Shown: positions 1 to 7,849, numbered from the stretch's first letter. The stretch is 8,253 nt of DNA from CAZMVU01 sp964569295 (GCA_964569295.1 CAZMVU010000212.1:1-8253), one strand, 5' to 3'. The notes: generated by a model from the sequence alone, not told the origin. Numbers and translations: made by a program.

Positions 1-151
1 TTAACGCGTATGGGTTCTGGCCCCAGGGAGGGCGAGCGTCCCCGCGAGCCGAAATCCCCTTAGCGCTGAAAGCGCGTGACAAAGCGCCGCGATAGACTTT
101 CCCGGATTCTTCTGTCCCCGTGCGTTCTGTCGTTGCGGTTCGCTTACTGCT
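1..151. other. Region downstream of the hydrolase gene, no gene seen
   Basis: No credible coding region. An inverted repeat GCGCT-GAA-AGCGC lies at 63-75 and could form a small hairpin after the hydrolase stop, but it has a 5-bp stem and no T-run after it on the minus strand, so it is not a convincing intrinsic terminator. Whether transcription continues leftward out of the window cannot be told. Confidence 0.5.
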
Positions 152-1264
152 TCACAGCGTTTTGTCCGGCCATATGGTCGGAACCGCCGTTGTGTGGCCG
201 AGCCAGCGGTCGAGCCAGTTGAAGGCATGGCGTTTGGCCACGGGTGGGAAGTTGTGGCCGCCGGGGTAGGTGAACAGGCCGAACCGGTCGGTAGTCCCGG
301 CCTCGTGGTAGGTGGTCAGCGCACGCATGTACTTGCTCGCGGTCTTGTTCGTTCGGAACTCGCCGGCGCTTTCCATGACCATCAACGGCCGGGGCGCACA
401 CAGCCGCATGAGCCCGTCAAAATCGGCGGGCACGGGGAGCGCGGGGTCGTCGATGTAGGGCCGGAAGTTCGGGATGTAGACATAGGAGGCCACGCTGCGC
501 CCCTCGGGGTCCGGCTTGCGCGACCAGTGTTCTTCCGAACGCCGCCAATCGAGCGCACCGCCGTTCGAGACGCACGCCGCATAACGATCATCGAAGGCCG
601 CACCGAAAAGCGACGTGTGCCCGCCGAGCGAGTGGCCGCAACAGGCGATCCGATCGTGGTCCACGAAGTCGAGGGAGCGCATGAAATCCATGCTGCGGCG
701 CATGTCCCATGTGTTCTTGCCCATCATCGACCAGCCGGGGTGTTGCTCATAGAAGCGAGTCGAGTTGTAGGGCGGCAGGCCTTCCGGCACACGTTCGCCA
801 TCAGTGAGCAGATCGAGGGCCAGCACGATGTAGCCCCAGCGCGCGAGTTCGAGGCCGTAGGCGCGGCTGGTCTCCGGCGGGTCCGGTTCGCTGCCCGGCG
901 TGCTCCCGGCGAGGCCCACGATACGGTTTTTCCCCGCACCGCCGGTCGTGCTGTGCGGACAGACCACGGCCGGGCGCGGCGTCCCCTCGTCTGCCCCACT
1001 CCGGTCTTCCGGCACGAGCAGGTAAGCCGTCACCCAGTCATCGCCCTCGCTGCGAAACCGCACATGCCAGGCGGGTATACCGCCGATGGGGTCACGCGCC
1101 GTCATCTCCGCATCGAGCGGCGGCGCCTCGGGGAAGCCGCCCAAAAGCCCGAGCCATGCCTTGCGTACGCTGTCAATACTTGGCAGGTTCTGGGCGCCGG
1201 CGGCCAGTGCGCCTATGCCCGCTGTGGTGGCCAGAAAGTCCCGGCGGCTGAACTGGGGCGTCAT
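152..1264 (-). CDS. Tat-exported alpha/beta hydrolase (dienelactone hydrolase / acetyl xylan esterase-like)
   Basis: A 370-residue protein that is probably an exported serine esterase. It begins with a textbook twin-arginine signal: S-R-R-D-F-L at residues 6-11, then a short Ala/Gly-rich hydrophobic stretch to about residue 24, so folded export is likely. The mature part has the alpha/beta hydrolase order: a strand and loop region (residues 95-155), the nucleophile elbow G-H-S-L-G-G at 210-215 with Ser212, and a catalytic His337 in Y-P-G-G-H-N-F. The acid is probably Glu298 or Glu302 in the P-L-M-V-M-E-S-A-G-E stretch, which is less certain. The ATG at 1264 is preferred over the longer in-frame extension to 1489 because it starts exactly at the Tat signal, overlaps the upstream stop as TGATG, and has GGAGG 10 nt upstream. 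Family resemblance is to the dienelactone hydrolase/AXE1 type. By context it may de-esterify a glycan also handled by the neighbouring GH88 enzyme, but the substrate is inferred, and a peptidase-like role (S9 fold) cannot be excluded. Confidence 0.88.
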   Translation of the reverse strand: MTPQFSRRDFLATTAGIGALAAGAQNLPSIDSVRKAWLGLLGGFPEAPPLDAEMTARDPIGGIPAWHVRFRSEGDDWVTAYLLVPEDRSGADEGTPRPAVVCPHSTTGGAGKNRIVGLAGSTPGSEPDPPETSRAYGLELARWGYIVLALDLLTDGERVPEGLPPYNSTRFYEQHPGWSMMGKNTWDMRRSMDFMRSLDFVDHDRIACCGHSLGGHTSLFGAAFDDRYAACVSNGGALDWRRSEEHWSRKPDPEGRSVASYVYIPNFRPYIDDPALPVPADFDGLMRLCAPRPLMVMESAGEFRTNKTASKYMRALTTYHEAGTTDRFGLFTYPGGHNFPPVAKRHAFNWLDRWLGHTTAVPTIWPDKTL

Positions 1265-1279
1265 CACGGGGCGTCCTCC
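1262..1279 (-). promoter_or_regulatory. TGATG stop-start overlap with internal ribosome binding site
   Basis: The stop TGA of the transglutaminase-like gene (1266-1264) shares its final A with the ATG of the hydrolase gene (1264-1262). A GGAGG lies at 1279-1275, inside the upstream coding sequence and 10 nt before the ATG. This arrangement is typical of translational coupling, so the two exported proteins are probably made in linked amounts. It also decides the hydrolase start. Confidence 0.75.
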
Positions 1280-3756
1280 GCTGGCGCTTCCACGCGCAAG
1301 GTGAACGTGCGCGCGTAGTCCGTGTCGTACTCCTCGATTACCTTGGCAAAGTCTGCGCCGCTTTTGGCGTCCGCCGGCACTTCCTCGGGGAACGTCGTCG
1401 CCACGTGCACAGTGACCATGTGTTCGCCCACCGCATCCGCCGGCGGCGTGCCGCGGAGCCGGCCGGTCTCCGGCTCGAGCTCGATCCACGGGGGGCCTTC
1501 CTTCAAGGTGAAGGTGTGCGCTTCCGTCTCCCAGAAGGCGTGGCCCGGTGACTCATAGCGGTACTGCACATCGCCCAGGGAACGCACGGTTTTGAGCCGC
1601 CGCTCGAACGGCTTGCCCGCCATGATTGGGGTCTCCGGCAGGTTGTAGAGCCAGGGCCGCGGCGTAACGGCCTGGGGCGAGGCACCACTCTCGACCCCCT
1701 CTGCATCCACGGCGCTCACGCGGTAATAAGCACGCAGGCACGGGGCGTCCGGCTGCGTCTCGCCGCAGTCGATGACGAAGCGCGTTTCACTGAGGTTATC
1801 GGCGGCAAGCGTGGCGGGCGTCTCGCCGATGGCCGGCATATCCAGCGGTTCCGTACTGGGTATAAACCCGCGCATGTCGCTGCCATAGACCCGATACGCA
1901 GCGGGCGGCACGCCTTCCGGGTTGGCCTCCCAGAGCAGGACCAGCCGGCCGGTGGCCGGGTGCGTCTCGATACGTACATCGCGCGGCGGCATGGGCCCTT
2001 GCCAGGTGAATCGCCAGCGCGGGCTCCAGGCGCCCCACACGCCGTTACGGCGCGGGCGCACCTGCCAATAGTAGGTTTCGCCGTGGTTGAACATCCCGTT
2101 GTACGGTACTTCGTATGTGTTCTCATCGAGATACACGTCGTAGTTCGGCCGGTAAGGATAGCGCATGTGCGGGGCGCGCGAGACCCGCACCCAGTAGAGC
2201 TCGGCCCCCTCGACCGCCGGCCAGCGCAACGGCAACTTCGTGCGGCGCACCGTGGCGGCATGAGCCGGGATTTCCGGCGCGGCGGGCGGCTGCGGAATGC
2301 CCGTGCGCGCTTCGGCCTCGCGCCATTTGTAAGTAATATCCACCGCATGCGGCGCTTCCGTATCATCGCTGTAAGCCACCTTGTTGGCGCCAACGGATAA
2401 ACGCGGCAGCGCGATGGGGTAGGCGTAGAGATCGGTCTCGATGCGTATATTGGTGATGCGCAGTTGGATAATGTCGAGTCCGGCGATGCGCACGCGGTAG
2501 TTGCGCAGTGCCGGGCCGCCCTCTACACCGAGGGCCTCATCCAGTGCGATGCTCTCCCGGGCGCTGCCCCGGCCGGTCTCGCGCTGCCACACGGTCTCGA
2601 ACTCGCCCCCGTCCCGCGCCACTGCGACCTGGAGCGCTCCGCCATGGGTTGGGTCGTTCCAGGTAAAGTGGAGTGTACCACCGCAGATGGTGTAGGGGGT
2701 CTGGGTGGCGATGATGATCCGTGACGAGTACGTGTCCGCCTGCACGCCATCCACCATCGGCGTGAATCCATACGTTTCTTCCGCTTCAAAGAGCGCCGGC
2801 TCGCTGATGGGCGGCTCATAGACCAGTTGCGCATTGCCATAGTAGCGGTGCGCGATATCCTCGCGCTGCCAGGGGTACTTGCCTCGGTTGTCCCAGCGGT
2901 AGACGATCTGCTCGCCGGGACGCAACGTCATGTCGATACCATGGCCAAGCACGCCGTGGCTACTCTTCCCGTCATCCGCACCGAAAAGTGCCGCGGCGTT
3001 GTGCGGTCCCGTGTCCCAGTCGCCGAGGGTTGGCCCATAGGCCTGCTCACGAATGGCCAGATAGTGATCACGCGCCACGGTGTCGCCGCTCACCGGTTTC
3101 TTGTTGTACCAATCAAGGTAGAAGGTGTCCTGGTCAATGTCCATGAACTGGTAGGCGCCATCGTGCCAGACCTCACACATCATGTGGCCATGCAGCGCGC
3201 GCACGAACGGTGGATGCGCGCCCGCACCGGTGAAACCCGCGCCGTAGTAGAGCGCCGAGCCCACCTTCCCCGCGTCGTCACAGAAACCGCCCCCGTAGAT
3301 GTTCAGAAAGCGCACCGGGTCATGGTATTCATCATTGCTGAAGAGCGGGTAATCGTGGTGCCGGTGTTGGCGCAGCCCTTCCCAGATCAGGTAGATGCGC
3401 TCCTGGTCCGACGTGGCGCCCTCGGTAAACTCGGCGAGCATGCTTTCCCATGAGTGGAAGCGGCGCGCGCCGTTCGTAATGATTCTGGGGTTCTTCACGG
3501 GCGCACCGCCCACATTGGAGATGGACAATTCAACGTTGTTCTGAAACGCGATTTCCCAGTTGCTATGGCGCCGCGTGGCCGTGTTGTCCATGTCGAGGTC
3601 CCCGCCGACGTCAATGTAGTAGGTGTGGTCACGTGCGGTGATCAATTCCGTGTGTGACTTCTCGGCGGCGTCTTCGTAAAGCGGCGGCTCCTGGGCGTTG
3701 GCGGCAAACACGAGAAACAGCAGCGTTGTGGTTACCCTTGCAACGAGTAGCTTCAT
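1264..3756 (-). CDS. Secreted transglutaminase-like protein with FN3 and Ig-like domains
   Basis: An 830-residue exported multidomain protein. Residues 1-21 form a Sec signal peptide (basic start, hydrophobic L-L-F-L-V-F core, A-N-A before Gln22). Residues about 110-215 look like a transglutaminase/cysteine-protease core: G-G-G-F-C-D-D gives Cys159, G-H-M-M-C-E-V-W gives His191, and F-M-D-I-D gives Asp206 or Asp208, in the usual order and spacing. Residues about 320-450 are beta-rich and unassigned. Residues about 500-585 (containing R-W-P-A-V-E-G-A and Y-Y-W-Q-V-R-P) and about 588-700 resemble FN3 domains. Residues about 702-825 resemble a putative Ig domain, with the W-I-E-L-E-P-E-T-G-R-L-R-G-T-P-P signature. 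The ATG at 3756 has AGGAG about 6 nt upstream. It lies 32 bp after the GH88 gene and overlaps the hydrolase gene by one base. The reaction is unknown: the fold is used for peptide or amide hydrolysis as well as crosslinking, and the modular tail suggests attachment to a polymer or surface. Confidence 0.88.
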   Translation of the reverse strand: MKLLVARVTTTLLFLVFAANAQEPPLYEDAAEKSHTELITARDHTYYIDVGGDLDMDNTATRRHSNWEIAFQNNVELSISNVGGAPVKNPRIITNGARRFHSWESMLAEFTEGATSDQERIYLIWEGLRQHRHHDYPLFSNDEYHDPVRFLNIYGGGFCDDAGKVGSALYYGAGFTGAGAHPPFVRALHGHMMCEVWHDGAYQFMDIDQDTFYLDWYNKKPVSGDTVARDHYLAIREQAYGPTLGDWDTGPHNAAALFGADDGKSSHGVLGHGIDMTLRPGEQIVYRWDNRGKYPWQREDIAHRYYGNAQLVYEPPISEPALFEAEETYGFTPMVDGVQADTYSSRIIIATQTPYTICGGTLHFTWNDPTHGGALQVAVARDGGEFETVWQRETGRGSARESIALDEALGVEGGPALRNYRVRIAGLDIIQLRITNIRIETDLYAYPIALPRLSVGANKVAYSDDTEAPHAVDITYKWREAEARTGIPQPPAAPEIPAHAATVRRTKLPLRWPAVEGAELYWVRVSRAPHMRYPYRPNYDVYLDENTYEVPYNGMFNHGETYYWQVRPRRNGVWGAWSPRWRFTWQGPMPPRDVRIETHPATGRLVLLWEANPEGVPPAAYRVYGSDMRGFIPSTEPLDMPAIGETPATLAADNLSETRFVIDCGETQPDAPCLRAYYRVSAVDAEGVESGASPQAVTPRPWLYNLPETPIMAGKPFERRLKTVRSLGDVQYRYESPGHAFWETEAHTFTLKEGPPWIELEPETGRLRGTPPADAVGEHMVTVHVATTFPEEVPADAKSGADFAKVIEEYDTDYARTFTLRVEAPAEDAP

Positions 3757-3788
3757 CTATTTCTCCTGTAGCCCGGGGCCAGTCCCCT

Positions 3789-5150
3789 TCACATCCTTCC
3801 CGCGCACGGCCCGAAAAACGTGTAGTACGGCGCGTGGTCCATCACCCGTTGGAGATACACCGCCAGTTCCATGGCGTGGTAGTCGCCCCACATACACGAC
3901 TCACCCTGGGGGACCTGCTTGCCCGCGGGCACATGGTCCCAGCCATTCGGTTGATGGTAAATGGCGTGCAGCAACAGGCCGTGGTGGTTGGTGTCCTCGC
4001 TCATGAAAGGCGGAGCGAACAGCGTTTGGGCGGCGGTGAGCCCCGCCTGCCAATAGCGCTTGCCTTCCTTCTCCCGGCCCAGGTAGTTACCAAGACGCAG
4101 AAGGCCCTGCGCGGTGATGGCCGCTGCCGAACTGTCGATGGGCTCGTGCGGGTTGTCGGGCTCGGCGTTCTTTTCCCGGTAGTCCGGCATATGGACGAGG
4201 CCCGGCGCCCCGGTGTCCCAGAAGGGAATGCCGTCGGCGGTGGTGTTCGCGATAAAGAAATCCGCGGTCAACTTCGCCGCGTCGATCATACGGTCCATAA
4301 ACCCTTTATCCGCATCGCCGCAATCATGAAAGTATTCAAGCTGCTCCGCACACCCGAGCACAATCCACGCGAGCCCGCGGGTCCAGGTCGAAAACGGCGA
4401 ATAGCCCTGCTGCGTCGAAGGGCAGCGGTACTTGCCGTCATTCATGTTGAAGATGCTCTCATGCACTACGCGCCCCGGCACGTCGTAGCTGTCGCGTCCA
4501 CCCCCGTAATACACGTTGTAGCGCAGCGTGTTCTCGATGTGTTGTATAGCGCGCGCCCGTAGCGAAATCCGCTCATCGTGCTCGCCCATCAGTACATGGC
4601 CGAGCCGGTCGGCCAGCACCATGGCGCGGCACGATCGAATCGTGTCGGAAAACAGTGACTGCGGGCCGTTGAATGAATGTACATAGCCAGAACCGTCTTC
4701 AATCGTGCTCCAGCGCGCGGCCTGCACGGCGCCGGACACTTTGAGGGCGAGTTCGTAAAAGGCGAGCGCATCCTCGGACTCCTCGGCCCTGCCCTCGAGG
4801 GCCAGGCGGCGCAGGTTGCCGTAGGTCGATACATTGTTGAAGCCATGGTCGTGCACCCCGATGTGGGACACGTGAGGCGCCATCTTCGCAAACGTGCGCT
4901 TTCGCCCGAGCTCGTAGAGCACGGCGTCGCCCGTGGCGTCGGACTGAAGCACTTGGCACCCGTACACGAATCCCTCGGTCCATTCCGTCCAGCCTCGGGT
5001 CGTGTATTTACCCTCGATGGTAAACACCGGCGCGCCTTGGTCCGGATCCCAGTCCTGGTCCAACCGCCGTATCTTTTCACCGGCAAGCTCGAAAAAACGC
5101 GCCACTTGCGGGCGCAACGTCTCCGGGGTAATGCTTTCCTGAATCTTCAT
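3789..5150 (-). CDS. GH88 family unsaturated glucuronyl hydrolase
   Basis: A 453-residue glycosidase of the (alpha/alpha)6-barrel GH88 family. Such enzymes hydrate and so release 4,5-unsaturated uronic acids from the non-reducing end of oligosaccharides made by polysaccharide lyases. Visible family signatures: H-D-H-G-F at 100-104 with Asp101 (counterpart of catalytic Asp88 of the Bacillus enzyme), F-S-D-T-I-R-S at 167-173 with Asp169 (counterpart of Asp149), S-T-W-T-R-G-L-A-W at 254-262, D-S-S-A-A-A-I at 339-345, and W-G-D-Y-H-A-M-E-L near 421-429. There is no signal peptide, so it is probably cytoplasmic, unlike its two downstream neighbours. It is longer than the roughly 375-residue Bacillus enzyme. 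The start is fixed by a strong AAGGAGG 4 nt before the extension AGCA-ATG. GH105 is the main alternative, but the H-D-x-G-F and D-S-S-A-A-A-I motifs favour GH88. The substrate polymer cannot be read from the window. Confidence 0.88.
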   Translation of the reverse strand: MKIQESITPETLRPQVARFFELAGEKIRRLDQDWDPDQGAPVFTIEGKYTTRGWTEWTEGFVYGCQVLQSDATGDAVLYELGRKRTFAKMAPHVSHIGVHDHGFNNVSTYGNLRRLALEGRAEESEDALAFYELALKVSGAVQAARWSTIEDGSGYVHSFNGPQSLFSDTIRSCRAMVLADRLGHVLMGEHDERISLRARAIQHIENTLRYNVYYGGGRDSYDVPGRVVHESIFNMNDGKYRCPSTQQGYSPFSTWTRGLAWIVLGCAEQLEYFHDCGDADKGFMDRMIDAAKLTADFFIANTTADGIPFWDTGAPGLVHMPDYREKNAEPDNPHEPIDSSAAAITAQGLLRLGNYLGREKEGKRYWQAGLTAAQTLFAPPFMSEDTNHHGLLLHAIYHQPNGWDHVPAGKQVPQGESCMWGDYHAMELAVYLQRVMDHAPYYTFFGPCAGRM

Positions 5151-5152
5151 TG

Positions 5153-5161
5153 CTCCTCCTT
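5153..5161 (-). promoter_or_regulatory. Strong Shine-Dalgarno of the GH88 gene
   Basis: On the minus strand AAGGAGGAG is followed closely by CA-ATG. This near-perfect anti-SD match supports the start at 5150 and is clearly stronger than the sites before the other three genes (AGGAG, GGAGG and AAGGGG). Confidence 0.75.
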
Positions 5162-5170
5162 ATCGGTCCA

Positions 5171-5182
5171 TGCTGCGCAGCA
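5171..5182. repeat. 12-bp perfect palindrome upstream of the GH88 gene
   Basis: TGCTGCGCAGCA is its own reverse complement. It lies 20 to 32 bp before the GH88 start, between the candidate -10 box and the Shine-Dalgarno. That position would suit an operator for a repressor, but a single 12-bp palindrome in GC-rich DNA can occur by chance, and no regulator gene is in the window. Confidence 0.3.
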
Positions 5183-5203
5183 GGATTGCTGGAATATCTT
5201 GTC

Positions 5204-5233
5204 ATTGTGGCCTTTGAAAAGACAGTCTATCAA
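5204..5233 (-). promoter_or_regulatory. Possible sigma70-type promoter before the GH88 gene
   Basis: On the minus strand TTGATA (5233-5228, 5 of 6 to TTGACA) is separated by 18 bp from CACAAT (5209-5204, 4 of 6 to TATAAT). It sits 54 bp before the GH88 ATG, in the only gap of the gene string large enough for a promoter, and the gap is more AT-rich than its surroundings. If real, the GH88, transglutaminase-like and hydrolase genes would form their own unit apart from the peptidase. Sequence match only; promoter consensus in this organism is unknown. Confidence 0.3.
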
Positions 5234-5301
5234 CCCGTGGGTATCATTCGGGCAAACCGATGTGGAGAAGCGAACGCCGCCCCTTGCGCTACTACCCGGC
5301 C

Positions 5302-7575
5302 TCAACCGCCCAGGTCGACGGTCTGCACGGCCCAGGTGTGTTCGCTGCGCAGGGGCCGCCGGTGGTCCAGCGTGCGGTTGGGTTCGGTGGCCATGTGCGG
5401 CGGGCGCGGTGTGTACTGGTCGAAGCTGGGGATGCCGTAGGACACCTCGCGCACACGCACCCGGAACCGCGCACCGGGCGCGACCGCCCAGGTCATGGTG
5501 AGTCCCTCGTGCGGCACCAGCTCGAACCGGCCGTGCCAGTTCTTCTCCGCGCCATCGAGCGTGTGGTCCGCCACCTCGACCCGGTACACCTCGAGGTCGT
5601 CGAGCACGCGCAACCACGCGCGGAAGTTCTCGCGGGCCGGCCGGTAATGGACCGTCACCAGGCGCTCCCCATTCTCGACGGTGTCGCGCTGCACATCGAA
5701 TACCGCCGGCCCAGACGGGTCCAGGGGCGCCTCGGCCTTGCGGTACGGTGTTTTGTCGCCGGGCAGAAAGGCCACGGAGGAACCGCGCTGTGCTTCGCCC
5801 CCCGGGAAGAACTGCTGGGTCCAGTCGTCCAGCTCCCGGTCGCTGCTGAGCCAATAGGCCTGCTCTTCGTCCCAGTCCACGCCGTAGGAGAGGCAGTTGA
5901 GGCGCGGCGAATCGGGGCTGGGCAGGTTCGTCGCGTAGCCATAGGCAAACACCAGCACCGCCAGCACCGCCAACCCCCACGCCGTCACACGGCGCGCCCC
6001 ATCGCCGAGCAGGCGCACCTGCGGCGCCAGGGTCATGCCAAGGAGTAATACAACCGCCGCCAGGGCACACCCCAGCATCGAGGTCAGGGTGTAGCTGAAC
6101 ATGACCAGCGCGGGCGCAATGAGCATAAGCGCCGGCAGAATCAGCAGGACCGACAGGCTAGTCCCGCGCGGTGCATTTTCCGGCAGCGCACACAGCACCA
6201 GCAAGTACAGCGCACCAAAGAAGAGGAACAACGTGGCCGTGTAGGCGCCGCCGGGCATGTAGGCAAGAAGCGCGAACAGCACCGGCACGAACCACACGAG
6301 CACCGCCGCCACGAACTCTGTTCCGCGAATGCGCTCGCGCAGCCAATGCACCGTTATCAAGAGCACAGCCAACGCGAGAAGCACATACGCCAGCGCGTAG
6401 GCGTGGTCACTGTAGAGCGCCATTTCGCGGAACCGCTGGAACAACAGGTAACTCACCCCCGCCACGGGGACCGCGATAACCACCATGGCCAGCAGTTGCA
6501 CCAAGAGCGCGCCGAGCAAAGCGCCCGGGCGGATGCGGCGGCGGATAATCCCCACCCCCAGTGTCAGAAGCACCAGCGCCAGCACGCCGAAGGCCAGCGG
6601 GGTGTTCCATTTGTAATCGTATACGACCATGTGTCCGCCCAGGGTGTTAAAGTAGGTCACATTGGGCGCATAGGTCTCGTCGAGCGGGATGCCGGCAAAG
6701 TGCCGCGCCAGCCCCAGGGTATATTCGCCATGGTGCTGCAAACTGTCCAGGCTCGCCTTTTCCGGGTTGTCGAGCACGGTATGGTAGTGGGCAAAATCGT
6801 CGATGTACGCCACATTGAGGCCCGCCACGTGTCGCTTGTAGCGGCCGAAATCGCTGCCGAAAGGCAGCCGGTCGTAGATGTCGAACATGATCGACGTGGC
6901 CCGAGGGTGTACGCCGGCTTTCGCCATTTCGCGGATGACGAAACCGTTCTCCTGCGACGTCTCGAACATGAGCGCCGGACCGCTTGTGCCGCGTGTCTCG
7001 AGCCCCAGCATTACCCCCACTTCGTCAAACCACGGGTGGTCCCGGAAAAGTTGCGCACCGCTGGTGCCGATCTCCTCCTGGTCCGTAAAGACAAAGATAA
7101 TGTCGTTCTTGAGCGGGGGCGATGCCTTGAGTGCCCGCGCGGCCTCGAGCATGGCGGATATCCCCGAGATGTCGTCCGTGGCGCCGGGGCCGTAGGGCAC
7201 GGAGTCGAAATGGGCGTCCACGGCGAAGGCTTTGGTCGAGTCCGTTCCGGGAATCCGCGCGAGCACCGCGCGCTGATACGCGAGGCCGCCAGCGCTTTTC
7301 ACGAACCGCTCCGCCAGCTCAGGGTCCATCCCGTAGTCATCGAGGACATCCTGGATATACTGGCAAACGCGGTCGTTGTCCTTCGACCCCGCGGGGTGCG
7401 GACGCTGCGCCATGGCGCGCATATGCACGTGCGCGCGCTCGGCCGAGAATTCCGTTTCCGGCGCACTCGCCGGTACGGCCGAAGGCGCCAACGACATCCA
7501 CCACGCAAATACCACCGCCAGCAGCACCAGCACCAGACCGCCAAAGGCCCATCGGTTCCGCGACTTCGTATTCAT
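5302..7575 (-). CDS. FXNA/ERMP1-like membrane M28 zinc aminopeptidase
   Basis: A 757-residue integral membrane metallopeptidase of family M28. One N-terminal membrane segment (about residues 11-29) is followed by an extracytoplasmic peptidase domain (about 40-300). The di-zinc site is complete: His122 (A-H-F-D-S), Asp134 (A-T-D-D-I-S-G), catalytic base Glu167 and ligand Glu168 (D-Q-E-E-I-G), Glu193 (G-L-E-T-R-G) and His265 (H-Y-H-T-V-L-D-N). About eight hydrophobic helices follow between residues 325 and 548 (near 325-343, 352-377, 394-412, 420-437, 441-462, 473-495, 497-516 and 531-548), then a soluble C-terminal domain (550-757) with no recognised motif. This arrangement matches the eukaryotic ER/vacuolar proteins FXNA/ERMP1 and Pff1 and their bacterial relatives. 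It should trim N-terminal residues from peptides outside the cytoplasm. The ATG at 7575 has AAGGGG 8 nt upstream. The gene precedes the GH88 gene by 151 bp on the same strand, so operon membership is uncertain. Confidence 0.9.
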   Translation of the reverse strand: MNTKSRNRWAFGGLVLVLLAVVFAWWMSLAPSAVPASAPETEFSAERAHVHMRAMAQRPHPAGSKDNDRVCQYIQDVLDDYGMDPELAERFVKSAGGLAYQRAVLARIPGTDSTKAFAVDAHFDSVPYGPGATDDISGISAMLEAARALKASPPLKNDIIFVFTDQEEIGTSGAQLFRDHPWFDEVGVMLGLETRGTSGPALMFETSQENGFVIREMAKAGVHPRATSIMFDIYDRLPFGSDFGRYKRHVAGLNVAYIDDFAHYHTVLDNPEKASLDSLQHHGEYTLGLARHFAGIPLDETYAPNVTYFNTLGGHMVVYDYKWNTPLAFGVLALVLLTLGVGIIRRRIRPGALLGALLVQLLAMVVIAVPVAGVSYLLFQRFREMALYSDHAYALAYVLLALAVLLITVHWLRERIRGTEFVAAVLVWFVPVLFALLAYMPGGAYTATLFLFFGALYLLVLCALPENAPRGTSLSVLLILPALMLIAPALVMFSYTLTSMLGCALAAVVLLLGMTLAPQVRLLGDGARRVTAWGLAVLAVLVFAYGYATNLPSPDSPRLNCLSYGVDWDEEQAYWLSSDRELDDWTQQFFPGGEAQRGSSVAFLPGDKTPYRKAEAPLDPSGPAVFDVQRDTVENGERLVTVHYRPARENFRAWLRVLDDLEVYRVEVADHTLDGAEKNWHGRFELVPHEGLTMTWAVAPGARFRVRVREVSYGIPSFDQYTPRPPHMATEPNRTLDHRRPLRSEHTWAVQTVDLGG

Positions 7576-7817
7576 ATAATGGGCCCCTTTTCATGGCCAT
7601 AGGCCGTTACAAACAAAGTTAAAGAGAACCCGCAAAGGTGCTGGCAATACCCCGGTGCCTCTGCGCGGGCAATCCCGGTCCACGCGGGTGTCCTGTTGTA
7701 TGCCGTAAGACCCGGCATCGCAGGAGCCAGGTTTCACCGGGGCTGGGCAGACGGCCCACGTGCGGGAACGGCGAATGGGCCGGGGGGGCGGCGGACGCCA
7801 CGCGGACGGTCTCTTGC

Positions 7818-7849
7818 CGGCGGCCCCTGCAAAGGAAGGCGGGCCGCCG
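7818..7849. repeat. 9-bp inverted repeat with 14-bp loop
   Basis: CGGCGGCCC at 7818-7826 pairs perfectly with GGGCCGCCG at 7841-7849. It would give a strong stem in RNA from either strand. There is no adjacent T-run, so it is not a standard terminator. It is in the non-coding region about 240 bp upstream of the peptidase start. Confidence 0.6.

Noticed and set aside
63..75. Intrinsic terminator of the operon
   Set aside because: The stem is only 5 bp and no T-run follows on the minus strand.
1..228. 75-residue open frame on the minus strand
   Set aside because: Overlaps the hydrolase C-terminus, has no recognisable content and a biased composition.
194..1318. 374-residue open frame on the plus strand
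   Set aside because: Exactly opposite the Tat hydrolase gene. High-GC coding sequence leaves long antisense frames; the product has no recognisable motif and the minus frame has a signal, nucleophile elbow and coupling to its neighbour.
1265..1489. N-terminal extension of the hydrolase to 1489
   Set aside because: It would overlap the upstream gene by over 200 bp, is Arg/Gly-rich, and would bury the Tat signal inside the protein.
3654..4562. 302-residue open frame on the plus strand
   Set aside because: Antisense shadow of the GH88 gene and the start of its downstream neighbour, with no motif.
5147..6070. 307-residue open frame on the minus strand
   Set aside because: Out of frame with the M28 gene, composed of low-complexity Arg/Gly/Ala/Pro, and runs through the intergenic gap into the GH88 start. 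A GC-rich shadow.
6346..7602. 418-residue open frame on the plus strand
   Set aside because: Antisense to the M28 gene, whose zinc ligands and membrane helices are unmistakable. The plus-strand product is rich in His, Arg and Gln with no domain.
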